Origin: Psychrobacter sp. UBA3962
GTDB lineage: Bacteria > Pseudomonadota > Gammaproteobacteria > Pseudomonadales > Moraxellaceae
NCBI RefSeq assembly: GCF_002385225.1
Contig: NZ_DGDC01000050.1
Location: 1 to 38,114 of the forward strand
Direction: 5' to 3'
DNA length: 38,114 bases
Shown here: piece after piece, positions 8,519 through 17,169 of the stretch
Layout: each line of letters starts with the position of its first letter
Position numbering within the stretch: position 1 is the first letter of the stretch
The notes under the pieces: generated by a model
Told to the model about the DNA's origin: nothing
Databases searched by the model: none
The model's input: the letters and a program-made list of their open reading frames with translations, nothing else
Position numbers and translations under genes: made by a program

Positions 8519-9967
8519 TTGGAGTATTTTGACAGACACGAAGGTGGTGAGCGCGCCATCTTAGTACATTTAGAAATTAGACAAATCTCAGACCCAGATG
8601 ATCTAGAGGAGTTTAAACTTTTAGTAGACTCTGCTGGAGCTGAGCAGTTAGCTGTGATCACAGGATCCAGACAAAAACCCGATGCCAAATACTTTATCGG
8701 TAGTGGTAAAGCTCAGGAGATTGCTGAACAAGTTCAAGCTTTGGAAGCAGATATTGTTATTTTCAACCACAGCCTGACCCCATCTCAAGAACGAAACCTA
8801 GAAACGTTATTGCAATGCCGGGTATTAGACCGCACTGGGCTTATCTTAGATATCTTTGCCCAGCGTGCCCGTACCTATGAAGGTAAGCTTCAGGTTGAGT
8901 TGGCCCAATTAAATCACTTAGCTACCCGTTTGGTAAGAGGTTGGACTCACTTAGAACGCCAAAAAGGGGGGATTGGTCTACGTGGTCCAGGTGAGACTCA
9001 GTTAGAAACAGACAGACGCTTACTACAAATTCGAGTGACCCAGTTAAAAGCCAGATTAGACAAGGTGAAGCAGACTCGCGCTCAAGGTCGAGCCAAGCGT
9101 CAAAAATCTGATGTGTTGACCGTCTCTTTAGTGGGCTATACCAACGCTGGTAAATCCTCTTTGTTTAACCGCTTGGCCGATGAAAATATCTATGCCGCGA
9201 ACCAGCTATTCGCAACGCTAGACCCCACGCTTAGACGCTTAGACTGGCAAGGTGTTGGCCGCGTTGTATTGGTAGATACCGTAGGTTTTGTGCGTCATTT
9301 GCCCCACGAATTAGTTGAGTCTTTCCATGCCACCTTAGAAGAGACATTGGAGGCTGACTTATTGCTGCATGTTATTGACTCATCGAGTCCAGACATGCAT
9401 GAGCAAATTGAAGCCGTTAAATCAGTACTGGCTGAAATTAATAGCGATGTCCCCGTGCTCAACGTTTACAATAAAATTGACTTAACTGGGGAACCTGCCC
9501 ACATTAATTATAGTGAGCCTGGGGTGCCAAGCCGAGTCTACGTCTCTGCCAAGGCGGATTTAGGGATGAGTATGCTTACCACGGCCGTGCAACAGCTGCT
9601 AACGGGTAAGTTAAGTACTTTTGAGTTAACCCTACCTTATGATGCTGGCAACCTGAAAAATGAGTTATACCGCTTAGATGTGGTAGAGCAAGAAAGCTAT
9701 GATGAGTCCGGTCATGAGATTTTAACGTTACGTCTCCCCGCTGATAAATTACAGCAACTGTTAGGTCAGTCAAACATTGATCCCTTTGCAGTACTGCCAA
9801 AAGAGCAAGCTGAACTGTTAATCCCTAAGCTTGAGCCTTTTGAACAAGAGCTAAAGCAAGAAGCCGAACAAGCGTTATTATCTGACTCGAATCTAGAAGA
9901 AGATCTCGCTGATTATGAGTTGGAAGCAGAGCCTACCTCACTGACCGAACAAGAGTCTAATGATTAA
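8519..9967 (+). CDS. hflX: Ribosome-associated GTPase HflX
   Basis: HflX binds the 50S subunit and splits stalled or stress-inactivated 70S ribosomes. I start it at TTG 8519 rather than TTG 8483: AGGTGG lies 6 bases upstream, and the resulting N-terminus MEYFDRHEGGERAILVHLEI aligns with the usual HflX start (MFDRY..GE.A.LVH). This gives 482 residues. In this numbering the HflX N-terminal domain with GLILDIFAQRARTYEGKLQV precedes the G domain: G1 GYTNAGKS at 206-213, G3 DTVG at 253-256, G4 NKID at 318-321. An acidic C-terminal extension of about 40 residues ends the protein. It ends before a strong terminator and stands alone. Confidence 0.95.
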   Translation: MEYFDRHEGGERAILVHLEIRQISDPDDLEEFKLLVDSAGAEQLAVITGSRQKPDAKYFIGSGKAQEIAEQVQALEADIVIFNHSLTPSQERNLETLLQCRVLDRTGLILDIFAQRARTYEGKLQVELAQLNHLATRLVRGWTHLERQKGGIGLRGPGETQLETDRRLLQIRVTQLKARLDKVKQTRAQGRAKRQKSDVLTVSLVGYTNAGKSSLFNRLADENIYAANQLFATLDPTLRRLDWQGVGRVVLVDTVGFVRHLPHELVESFHATLEETLEADLLLHVIDSSSPDMHEQIEAVKSVLAEINSDVPVLNVYNKIDLTGEPAHINYSEPGVPSRVYVSAKADLGMSMLTTAVQQLLTGKLSTFELTLPYDAGNLKNELYRLDVVEQESYDESGHEILTLRLPADKLQQLLGQSNIDPFAVLPKEQAELLIPKLEPFEQELKQEAEQALLSDSNLEEDLADYELEAEPTSLTEQESND

Positions 9968-10018
9968 TGTAGTTATTTTTTACAATAGCTTGTTATGACC
10001 CTAGTCTTATTTTTGATT

Positions 10019-10044
10019 AAAAAGAGCCTTAAGGCTCTTTTTTT
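10019..10044 (+). terminator. hflX terminator
   Basis: Self-complementary AAAAAGAGCC/GGCTCTTTTT with a TTAA loop followed by an eight-T run, 50 bases after the hflX stop. Confidence 0.88.
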
Positions 10045-10085
10045 TCCTTAAAATTTGATTAACTTATCCTTTAACTGTATTGATT

Positions 10086-10094
10086 TGGTAGAAT
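10086..10094 (+). promoter_or_regulatory. Candidate extended -10 promoter of the lrgAB pair
   Basis: TGG followed by TAGAAT (5 of 6 -10 matches with an extended TGN) lies 55 bases before the first ATG. No good -35 is seen. Confidence 0.4.
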
Positions 10095-10148
10095 CTAACA
10101 TTCATAACTTATTATTATTGCTTTAGCCTCGATTATTAAGGATGACTC

Positions 10149-10673
10149 ATGGCCATTGCTTCAAACTCTTCTAATAATCAATCACCGACTTCAAAATCAA
10201 AGATTTCCTTGCCAGTAGCCATTATTTTTACGCTGGCTATAGTTATTATTATTCGTGAAAGTGCGGTACTGATTTGTCAGGCACTGGGTTTTGCCAGTGC
10301 GGGTAACATCGTGGGCTTGATTGCCTTATTTTTATTACTGATGGGACTGCGGTTTACAGTGGGACTTCCTGAATGGCTTACCAGTGCCAGTAATACCTTA
10401 TTGGTAGACAGTGGCTTTGCGTTTTTGCCAGTATCTGCGGGAGCGGGTTTGCTAATTTTCGGATTGGGTGACGAGTTTTGGGGAATTATGCTGACCTTAA
10501 TTATCAGTACCTTAATTCCTTTATGGGGATTGGGAAAACTCTCGAACATCTGGCTTAATGATGGGCAGACGGTGGCCCCCTCTCAAGGTACAGAGCAAAC
10601 TCAAGCGGAGTCCTCTTCTTTAAAGCACGACTCAGATTCTTTTAACCTTACTGATAACAAGGGCGATAAGTGA
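10149..10673 (+). CDS. lrgA: CidA/LrgA family membrane protein
   Basis: Small integral membrane protein, 174 residues, of the CidA/LrgA (holin-like) family. After a Ser/Asn-rich cytoplasmic N-terminus of about 20 residues there are four predicted hydrophobic segments (roughly 21-43, 50-67, 85-107, 110-128), and the family pattern GNIVGLIALFLLLMG followed by FLPVSAGAGLL is clear. A polar 40-residue tail ends the protein. In Gram-positive bacteria LrgA works with LrgB in controlling murein hydrolase activity and in metabolite (pyruvate) transport; the role in this organism is inferred only. The stop overlaps the start of the lrgB-like gene (TGATG), so translation is probably coupled. Confidence 0.88.
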   Translation: MAIASNSSNNQSPTSKSKISLPVAIIFTLAIVIIIRESAVLICQALGFASAGNIVGLIALFLLLMGLRFTVGLPEWLTSASNTLLVDSGFAFLPVSAGAGLLIFGLGDEFWGIMLTLIISTLIPLWGLGKLSNIWLNDGQTVAPSQGTEQTQAESSSLKHDSDSFNLTDNKGDK

Positions 10674-11377
10674 TGAATTTATTACAACTTATGCCTGAAG
10701 GCACCACATTATTTACGATATTTGCCGCTTTTATGCTGACTTTGGTTGCCCACGTGTTGGCCCGTATTTTATCAAAACGAATCTCAGGCCTACCCATGGT
10801 AATTACTGCCCTGGTATTGGTATTGGTATTCTTATTTATCTTCAGCTGGGACTACGAACATTATTATGCCGTTGCTAAGCCCGTATTTGACCATCTCCTG
10901 GGCTATGTGACTGTATTGCTAGCCATTCCTTTGGCCACTATGAACTTCAAAGGTTTACCTATTAAAAAGCTGTCTATTATTGTATTAATAGCCAGCTTAG
11001 TGGGCGCTTTATTGCCTATGGGAATGGCTTACGGCTTCTCCTTAAGTCATGAAACGATTTTGGCGTTTTCTACCCGTTCGGTGACAACCCCAATTGGGTT
11101 AAGTGTGGCAGAAATCATCAAATCGCCTCTAGCCTTAGCCAATCTAATTATTATTGTGTCAGGGCTGCTCGGGGGCGCGGTAGCAAGACCTCTATTTCGT
11201 AACATACAAGATGACCGGGCTAAAGGGCTCGCTTTGGGCTTAGCAGCTCACGCTTTTGGTACTGTTGAAGCGTGGCAAATTAGTCATACTGCAGGCAGGT
11301 ATGCCGCCTTTGGTTTGGCGGTCAATGGCTTAATCACCGCAGTTTGGGTACCGATCTTTGTGGCGGCTTTGCTATAG
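10673..11377 (+). CDS. lrgB: LrgB family membrane protein
   Basis: Integral membrane protein of the LrgB/YohK family, 234 residues from ATG 10673. I chose this ATG over the GTG at 10670 because AAGGG lies 9 bases upstream and TGATG overlap with the previous gene is the usual coupled arrangement. The hallmark segment TRSVTTPIGLSVAE is near the middle, followed by a glycine-rich helix and GLALGLAAHAFGTVEA, matching the family signature (SVTTPIA and GTAAHGIGTA in other members). Six to eight hydrophobic helices are predicted. Partner of the preceding LrgA-like protein; the pair probably forms a membrane complex linked to cell-wall hydrolase control or small-acid transport. No terminator is obvious after it. 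Confidence 0.9.
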   Translation: MNLLQLMPEGTTLFTIFAAFMLTLVAHVLARILSKRISGLPMVITALVLVLVFLFIFSWDYEHYYAVAKPVFDHLLGYVTVLLAIPLATMNFKGLPIKKLSIIVLIASLVGALLPMGMAYGFSLSHETILAFSTRSVTTPIGLSVAEIIKSPLALANLIIIVSGLLGGAVARPLFRNIQDDRAKGLALGLAAHAFGTVEAWQISHTAGRYAAFGLAVNGLITAVWVPIFVAALL

Positions 11378-11712
11378 AACTATAGACGCTGAGTTCAAAT
11401 ATTTACTCCAATGCTAAAGGAGCTTTGGGATAAAATAACAATGATTCACTTAACAATAGACAGCTAACAGGGGCTTAAAACTTACTTTCAGTAACAATAT
11501 TTCTTATTCTTTCTGAACTGCTGTCTATCGGATACAGAAGGCATTATCTGTTAGATATAAATGTTTAATAGTGCTATATTACGTTGTCTTATCGTATTTT
11601 ATAGTTTAAACAAGCTTATCAGTTACCCTTTATTAAGCGGTAAACTTTTAAGACAAAATACTATATCCCCTTCTAATGTATAAATTGTATGACCTCAAAA
11701 AATAAGTGAAAA
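11378..11712. other. Intergenic region after lrgB with nested inverted repeats
   Basis: 335 AT-rich bases without a credible gene. A 9-base perfect inverted repeat (ATAGACAGC 11456-11464, GCTGTCTAT 11520-11528) encloses a smaller TTACT/AGTAA hairpin (11482-11494), so a folded RNA of about 73 bases is possible. No consensus promoter for the transglycosylase was identified with confidence. Confidence 0.4.
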
Positions 11713-12573
11713 ATGAATATGACTGAATTGTTGAATAAAGTTCTAGCTCGTTCAGCCAGTTTGGTTGCCGGTTCAATAATAATTTCTTCAAGCATAGTGG
11801 CAGCAAATGCTGGGAATATGTACATTTACAAAGATGATTCAGGTCAGGTACTGCTTACCAATGTGAATCCTTCTGATAACTTTAATAAGTACTCAAAAAA
11901 AGTCAAAGTTAACTACTACCCAAACTCAGGGGCAGATTTAACCGCGACCAATACCTTAACCATCAAAGAACCCAGCTACTACAGCACTCTAAATTCTAGA
12001 AGTTATAGTGACATGCCTAATGGTTCTAGCTCAAGCAGTAGCATTGGATCAGGTAATAATTTATACGATCATTACATCCTTGAGTCTGCCAGACGTCATG
12101 GTATTGACCCTGGCCTGCTAAAAGCAATGATGCATACTGAGTCCTCGTTTAACCCTAATGCCCGCTCTCCTGTGGGTGCTCAGGGCTTGATGCAGCTTAT
12201 GCCTGCTACAGCCCGCCGCTTCTCTGTGGTTAACGCTTGGAACCCTGCAGAGAACATTGAAGGCGCCGCCAAATATGTGGCTTGGCTCAGCAGACGCTTT
12301 AACGGAAAAGTTGAACATATCTTGGCAGGCTATAACGCAGGCGAAGGTAACGTAGATAAGTATGGCGGTATCCCTCCTTTTAGAGAAACCCGAAACTACG
12401 TTCAAAGAGTACTAAATCGTTATAATAGCTTATATAAGACCAGTGGCTCCTCATTTAATACAGTGGCGGCCACTACTTCTGAACCAAGCTATCCGGCAGC
12501 CAATTATGCAGCCAGCTCGACTTCTTTTGGTACTACCAGTAACAGCTATATTCAAAATAGCTATACTCAATAA
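11713..12573 (+). CDS. Secreted lytic transglycosylase with DUF4124 and SLT domains
   Basis: Predicted periplasmic murein-cleaving enzyme, 286 residues. A Sec signal peptide (hydrophobic about 16-31, cleavage near ANA-G) is followed by a DUF4124-like stretch (MYIYKDDSGQVLLTN, 36-50), a Ser/Asn-rich linker, and an SLT goose-type lysozyme domain from about 117. The catalytic Glu is Glu143 in HTESSFNP; GLMQLMPATA and AGYNAGEGNV, the other family motifs, are present. The C-terminal 50 residues are Ser/Thr/Tyr-rich and low complexity. Start ATG 11713 has AAGTGA upstream; ATG 11719 is an alternative. It sits alone and ends at a bidirectional terminator. Confidence 0.92.
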   Translation: MNMTELLNKVLARSASLVAGSIIISSSIVAANAGNMYIYKDDSGQVLLTNVNPSDNFNKYSKKVKVNYYPNSGADLTATNTLTIKEPSYYSTLNSRSYSDMPNGSSSSSSIGSGNNLYDHYILESARRHGIDPGLLKAMMHTESSFNPNARSPVGAQGLMQLMPATARRFSVVNAWNPAENIEGAAKYVAWLSRRFNGKVEHILAGYNAGEGNVDKYGGIPPFRETRNYVQRVLNRYNSLYKTSGSSFNTVAATTSEPSYPAANYAASSTSFGTTSNSYIQNSYTQ

Positions 12574-12595
12574 TAAGCCAAATAACTTGTACTAA

Positions 12596-12630
12596 AAAAG
12601 GCCTTCTAAATATTAGAAGGCCTTTTATAT
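12596..12630. terminator. Bidirectional terminator
   Basis: A perfect 14-base stem (12596-12609 and 12613-12626, AAAAGGCCTTCTAA and its complement) with a 3-base loop. It separates the convergent transglycosylase and DUF2789 genes; its A and T ends serve both strands. Confidence 0.85.
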
Positions 12631-12691
12631 TTTATTACAGGTTACTAACTCTAGAACTCTTTGTGTTAACAGAACTTAGCCTTAAAAATAC

Positions 12692-12931
12692 TTAGGCAGT
12701 AGGATGTAAGCGAACATTTAGTTCGTCAATAATTTCTACCCAAGCCGCATCACGCTTCCATTCTTCTTTTAAGAAAGCCCGTTGTGAGTCGGTCCAAAAA
12801 TCCGCATCTGTTAAAGACTGTTCTTTAGCTAACTTATGCTCACTGATAAATTTATCAATGGCTTCATCAGAGCTCTCAAGACCTAACTGCGCAAATAATT
12901 CATTCAAAGTATATTCTGGTTCACCTAACAT
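12692..12931 (-). CDS. DUF2789 family small protein
   Basis: A 79-residue acidic cytoplasmic protein of unknown function. The pattern YTLNELFAQLGLESSD near the N-terminus, ADFWTDSQRAFLKEE in the middle and a C-terminal DAAWVEIIDELNVRLHP match DUF2789, a domain common in Pseudomonas and Acinetobacter relatives, and the length is that of the whole family. No cysteine, signal peptide or membrane segment. AGAGGA upstream supports the ATG at 12931. It is a single-gene unit whose upstream side holds a set of short direct repeats. No function should be assigned beyond the family name. Confidence 0.85.
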   Translation of the reverse strand: MLGEPEYTLNELFAQLGLESSDEAIDKFISEHKLAKEQSLTDADFWTDSQRAFLKEEWKRDAAWVEIIDELNVRLHPTA

Positions 12932-12944
12932 AATGCTTCCTCTT

Positions 12945-13002
12945 TTAATTTAACTGCTTTTTAATTTGACCGTTTTTAGTTTAAATATTATTAGTTTAAC
13001 TG
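12945..13002. repeat. Four imperfect 12-base direct repeats upstream of the DUF2789 gene
   Basis: Copies start at 12945, 12961, 12976 and 12991 (TTAATTTAACTG, TTAATTTGACCG, TTAGTTTAAATA, TTAGTTTAACTG), with 15-16 base periods. They lie just upstream of the start codon at 12931 on the minus strand. Confidence 0.6.
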
Positions 13003-13207
13003 GCTGTTTATTTATAACTCTAAAACTATTATTTAGAACTTAGTTTCTAGCCAGTTGTAATCCCTTCTAATCTTTAGTGCTTATTATTGATTGTAGCAAA
13101 TAGCTTAAAGTTTACTGTGCTAAAAATATATAGAAGCTTTACTGTTGTGTTAATAAGGTAGCGTTTTGCGTTTTTTACAAGTAATCAATATTCATAAAAT
13201 TAGCCAT

Positions 13208-13240
13208 AAAAAAAGCCTGCAAATTTGCAGGCTTCTTTTT
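13208..13240 (-). terminator. mdh terminator
   Basis: An 11-base perfect stem (AAGCCTGCAAA 13213-13223, TTTGCAGGCTT 13224-13234) followed on the minus strand by a T run, 34 bases after the mdh stop. Confidence 0.88.
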
Positions 13241-13273
13241 ACTTAAAGGTTGTGCTTAGAATATTTTACTCAC

Positions 13274-14257
13274 TTATGGAAGTAAATGTTCTACCGCATC
13301 ACGCTCTTCAGCAAGCTCTTGCTCAGTCGCTTTCATTTTCTCTTGTGAGAAATCAGAAGATACATCTAAACCTTCAACGATTTTCCAATCGCCATTAGCA
13401 CAAGTACATGGGTACGAATAGATTAGGCCTTCAGCAATGCCGTATTCACCTTGTGAATAAACGCCCATAGAAACCCAATCATTCTCATCAGAACCTAGTG
13501 CCCAGGTACGCATGTGAGCGATAGCAGCGTTGGCTGCTGAGGCTGCAGATGAGGCACCACGTGCTTCAATGATTGCTGCACCACGTTTTTGTACGCTTGG
13601 GATGTAGCTGTTTTCGTACCAATCACGATCAACTTGATCTAGAGCTGGCTTACCATTAACAGTACACTCAGTTAGATCTGGGTACTGAGTTGATGAGTGG
13701 TTACCCCAAATGATCATTTTTTTGATGTCATTAACAGTGCTGTTAGTTTCTTCAGCTAGCTGAGCTAAGCCACGGTTGTGGTCTAGGCGAGTCATAGCAG
13801 TGAAGTTACGTGGATCTAGATCTGGAGCATTACGCTGAGCGATCAAAGCGTTAGTGTTAGCTGGGTTACCTACAACCAATACTTTAACATCACGGCTAGC
13901 CACTTCGTTTAAAGCTTTACCTTGAGCTGAGAAAATAGCAGCGTTGGCTTCTAGTAAGTCTTTACGCTCCATACCAGGACCACGAGGACGAGCACCAACT
14001 AGTAACGCATAGTCTGCATCTTTGAATGCAACGTTAGCATCATCAGTTTGAACCACGCCTGCTAATAGTGGGAAGGCACAATCTTCAAGCTCCATAACAA
14101 CCCCTTTTAGGGCGTCAAGTGCTGGTGTGATTTCTAAAAGCTGTAGAATAACAGGCTGATCTTTACCTAGCATTTCGCCTGAAGCAATACGAAACAGCAT
14201 AGCATAACTAATATTACCAGCAGCACCAGTGACGGCAACGCGAACAGGTTGTTTCAT
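13274..14257 (-). CDS. mdh: Malate dehydrogenase (NAD-dependent)
   Basis: TCA-cycle enzyme interconverting malate and oxaloacetate with NAD. The 327-residue product belongs to the cytosolic-type MDH subfamily rather than the E. coli MdhA type. The nucleotide-binding loop GAAGNI is at 11-16, the substrate-binding GARPRGPGMER loop at 88-98, NPANTN at 131-136, TRLDHNR at 156-162 and the catalytic His187 in WGNHSSTQYPD. An AGGAG ribosome binding site precedes the ATG at 14257. Monocistronic by layout: its own terminator downstream and 408 bases of gap upstream. No defects visible. Confidence 0.97.
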   Translation of the reverse strand: MKQPVRVAVTGAAGNISYAMLFRIASGEMLGKDQPVILQLLEITPALDALKGVVMELEDCAFPLLAGVVQTDDANVAFKDADYALLVGARPRGPGMERKDLLEANAAIFSAQGKALNEVASRDVKVLVVGNPANTNALIAQRNAPDLDPRNFTAMTRLDHNRGLAQLAEETNSTVNDIKKMIIWGNHSSTQYPDLTECTVNGKPALDQVDRDWYENSYIPSVQKRGAAIIEARGASSAASAANAAIAHMRTWALGSDENDWVSMGVYSQGEYGIAEGLIYSYPCTCANGDWKIVEGLDVSSDFSQEKMKATEQELAEERDAVEHLLP

Positions 14258-14411
14258 TTAATTCTCCTAGAGATTTTTTGAGGTTGTTTTCCATGGGATT
14301 ATGACAATAACTTGTCATGTTTAGGCAACCATTAGCAAGTGATGGTACATTTTTCTCAAATGTAGTAGGCCAATTAAACCGCTGTTTAATCTGCCACAAA
14401 GCACACTTTGC

Positions 14412-14440
14412 AATGCATCCTATCACTACCAGAGTGTCAA
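14412..14440 (-). promoter_or_regulatory. Candidate mdh promoter
   Basis: A perfect TTGACA -35 (14435-14440, minus strand) is followed after 17 bases by TGCATT (14412-14417), a poor -10. It would give a leader of about 150 bases. Weak prediction. Confidence 0.35.
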
Positions 14441-14621
14441 CCTAATCTAAGACTCTTTGAACTGATTACTTATCATCGTAAGACCACAAGTATTCAATTA
14501 AAAAAATCGTAGCGGATTGACAATGCCTAGTTTATAAAGCGCTATACATTTTTAATGCGGTAAAAGTGTAGCACCTTTCAAAATTTTGCTCAAACCTATT
14601 TATCTCTATATTAATAATAAA

Positions 14622-14656
14622 TAAGGGATAGCAAGTTTGTTTTTTGCTATCCCTTA
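14622..14656 (-). terminator. Terminator of the Slt70-like gene
   Basis: A perfect 13-base stem (TAAGGGATAGCAA 14622-14634 and its complement 14644-14656) with a 9-base loop, followed on the minus strand by TTATTATTA. Confidence 0.75.
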
Positions 14657-14665
14657 CTTTCACTA

Positions 14666-16738
14666 TTAATAACCAGCTGGGATGGTGCCCATGCGCTGTG
14701 AAATAGGCATGTTGGCGCCCAAGAGACTGCTGTAAATAGTAGCGTTTTCCATCACTCGTTTAACATAGTTGCGAGTTTCAGGATAAGCGATACTTTCTAC
14801 ATATTGGTCCGCAGCCAGTGAGCCATAAACAGGTTGCCAACGCTTGGCTTTATTTGGACCGGCGTTATAGCCTGCTGTGGCCAGTACCGGCTGGTTGTAC
14901 AGTTTGCCCATAATATCGCTCATGTACCAAGTACCGTAACGGATGTTGGTATCGCCACTATTGGCACGGCTAGCACTGTAAGTCTCGCCAAGGTTGCGGG
15001 CAATATATTTGGCAGTGTCTGGCATAATCTGCATTAGACCACTGGCGCCCACACCTGAGCGTGCGGTACTAACAAAGCGACTTTCTTGACGCATAATACC
15101 GTAAGCCCATGCCGGATCAATGCCTACTTGACGGCTATAACGAACCACTTGATCTTGATGCGGCATCGGGTGCGATAGACTAAAGGCATTTAACCCCTCT
15201 GTAGTATCAATAGCATAAATAGAGCGGTCCAGCCAGCCTAAATCATGAGCATATTTAGAAGCGGCAACAATCATTTTATTGTCATTATTATCGCGCGCTT
15301 TTTTCACCGCCCAATTCCACTCACGGTTGGCATAAGTACGGCTTGCACTTGAATTATATAAGGCAAAAGCACGAGCAAAGTGCGGGTCATTAAGCATGCG
15401 ATTGGTATCACTGCTAGCCACATTCGGCAAAGCGGTACTACCAGCGTTAAAGCGTTGATTAACTTTGTCTTTGGCTAAGAGACCGTAATAATCACTGTTA
15501 TTGGCTAAGCGCTGATAGATTTGACGCGCCAAAGCCTTTTTATTACCATCCCCAACTTGCTCATAAGCACGGGCCAACCAATACTGCCAGATATTTTCTT
15601 TTTGGACCGCATTGTCCATACTGCCAATGGCATTAATTAAATCATTCCACTGACTAAAACGAATGGCTGCGGTGGCATAGTCTTCCGCTTCTTCATAGTT
15701 AAAGGATTCGCCTAAACTGTTACGGAACCAAGTAATCGCCTCATCATTAAAGCCATCATCAGTATTATAATACATACGTTTTACACCCAAGATACGATAG
15801 GCGTAACGACGGGTTTCTTCATTAATAAGTTTTTGGGGACGATTATTGTCTTGCTTAATATCGTAATCTACCTGCACGGCTGCCTCACGATAAGATTTAT
15901 CGGCGATACGTCCGATGGCATAAAGATATAAGTACTGATTTTTTACACTATTGGGCTGGTTGCCAAAGCGGGTTAAGAATGCTGAAGGATTTAATTGAAT
16001 CTCACTCAGCTCGCTGTAAGCAATTGGGGTTCCCAATGATTGTGCTAAAGCCATAATATCGCCGGTATTCCCAACACGTAACATACGCAATAAACGCTGT
16101 TTACGGTCAGTATTATTAATCATCGGGTTGCCATTCATTTCAGTGGCCAATTGGCTACATAAAGCCGGCTGCTTCTTAGTGGTTAACCAGACATCAGGCT
16201 TTAAGGCAATCGCTCGCATGGCATCGCCACCATTGTTAAAGCCTAACGCCACAGCACACTTTTCACTGTCGTCAGCATTATGCACATAATTGGCCACTTG
16301 ACGCACGGCATTATAATCACCAGACTGAGCTTTAGTTTCTGCATAGTCTGCAGCCAGCTTCTCTGCCATAACACTGCCGCTATACTGACTGGCGAACTGG
16401 GTGACCACATTGGGATGTAAAGTTGAGATGTCATTGTTTAGACGCCAGTAAGCCGGATACATAGCAAATAAACCATTCCCCATCATTTGCTCGTACTGAT
16501 ACAAAGCTCCTGAATCTCGACGCTCGCCCGCTGCTAAGGCTTCATTAAAATAATTAATGCTGGTGTCATTACTATAATTGGGGCTGCTACCTGGCCAAGA
16601 TAACTGAGCACAAGCAATTTGGGTCATACCCATAAGCGCTAATGAGGCAACAACAGGTGCCTTAACCCCAAAACCACGTGCTTTGGTCTTAGTATTTAGT
16701 TTTTGTGGTAATTTATTAGTAAAAGTTCTTTTTAGCAT
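14666..16738 (-). CDS. Soluble lytic murein transglycosylase, Slt70-like
   Basis: Periplasmic exo-lytic transglycosylase, 690 residues, close in size to E. coli Slt70 (645). A basic N-terminus and hydrophobic stretch (about 28-45, ending IACAQ) suggest a signal peptide. The long middle is alpha-helical and superhelix-like (U and L domains), and the C-terminal SLT domain has catalytic Glu552 in MRQESRF, GLMQIMPDTA and AGYNAGPNKA. A final segment after ETRNYVKRVMENATIY ends the protein. The start has only a weak ribosome binding site; other in-frame ATGs would remove the signal peptide, so this start is kept. It is divergent from miaB and has its own terminator. Second SLT enzyme in the window. 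Confidence 0.93.
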   Translation of the reverse strand: MLKRTFTNKLPQKLNTKTKARGFGVKAPVVASLALMGMTQIACAQLSWPGSSPNYSNDTSINYFNEALAAGERRDSGALYQYEQMMGNGLFAMYPAYWRLNNDISTLHPNVVTQFASQYSGSVMAEKLAADYAETKAQSGDYNAVRQVANYVHNADDSEKCAVALGFNNGGDAMRAIALKPDVWLTTKKQPALCSQLATEMNGNPMINNTDRKQRLLRMLRVGNTGDIMALAQSLGTPIAYSELSEIQLNPSAFLTRFGNQPNSVKNQYLYLYAIGRIADKSYREAAVQVDYDIKQDNNRPQKLINEETRRYAYRILGVKRMYYNTDDGFNDEAITWFRNSLGESFNYEEAEDYATAAIRFSQWNDLINAIGSMDNAVQKENIWQYWLARAYEQVGDGNKKALARQIYQRLANNSDYYGLLAKDKVNQRFNAGSTALPNVASSDTNRMLNDPHFARAFALYNSSASRTYANREWNWAVKKARDNNDNKMIVAASKYAHDLGWLDRSIYAIDTTEGLNAFSLSHPMPHQDQVVRYSRQVGIDPAWAYGIMRQESRFVSTARSGVGASGLMQIMPDTAKYIARNLGETYSASRANSGDTNIRYGTWYMSDIMGKLYNQPVLATAGYNAGPNKAKRWQPVYGSLAADQYVESIAYPETRNYVKRVMENATIYSSLLGANMPISQRMGTIPAGY

Positions 16739-17169
16739 AGATACAGTCTTATAATTAGAAAAGTTAATTCATTAAAATCAAAACACGCCTTCGTCTAGAT
16801 TATAGGCAACAAACTGGGTGAGCCAAAATGCTTTATGTAAGTTGATGTTGCAAGGCTGCTTACAAAGTTTAATTTTTTAACAATCGACTCTATAAATCTC
16901 AGCCAGCTTACCGTATTTTATCGAAAATACAGATATCATCTACAGCAATCAAAAGACAGGGATAAACCTTAACATTATTTGACCATAGACTGAAACAACC
17001 TACATAGCTTTACCACTCAACCCCCTTTAGCTTATGTTATAATAACGCCCAATTATTGCCATTTAAGTCGGCATCCCTTACCGATATCTTTATCGCTGTA
17101 TCTATCTTATACCCTCTTTATTATCTCAATTTAATAACCTTTAACGACTATCATCTTGGACTGCTTAAT
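16739..17169. other. Divergent region between Slt70-like gene and miaB
   Basis: 431 bases. It contains the extended -10 promoter of miaB at 17035-17043. Reading through to a TTG at 17056 in the miaB frame gives a hydrophobic stretch, but that codon is only a few bases after the expected transcription start and lacks a ribosome binding site. No other gene seen. Confidence 0.5.
17035..17043 (+). promoter_or_regulatory. Extended -10 promoter of miaB
   Basis: TGT followed by a perfect TATAAT (17038-17043) forms a consensus extended -10. No good -35 is seen, as is common for this class. Expected start near 17050, leaving a leader of about 120 bases. Confidence 0.6.

Larger units (their letters stand above)
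12932..13273. other. AT-rich gap between mdh and DUF2789 genes
   Basis: 342 bases with no gene. Contents: the short direct repeats at 12945-13002, an 8-base inverted repeat AACTGGCT/AGCCAGTT around 12998-13065 and the mdh terminator at 13208-13240. The middle is plain AT-rich sequence. Confidence 0.5.
14258..14665. other. Gap between Slt70-like gene and mdh
   Basis: 408 bases without a credible gene; it holds the Slt70-like terminator (14622-14656) and a possible mdh promoter (14412-14440). A short reading frame overlapping the mdh start on the same strand is not supported by a ribosome binding site or family resemblance. Confidence 0.5.

Noticed and set aside
17056..17169. N-terminal extension of MiaB from a TTG
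   Set aside because: The TTG lies within a few bases of the predicted transcription start, has no ribosome binding site and adds residues foreign to MiaB.
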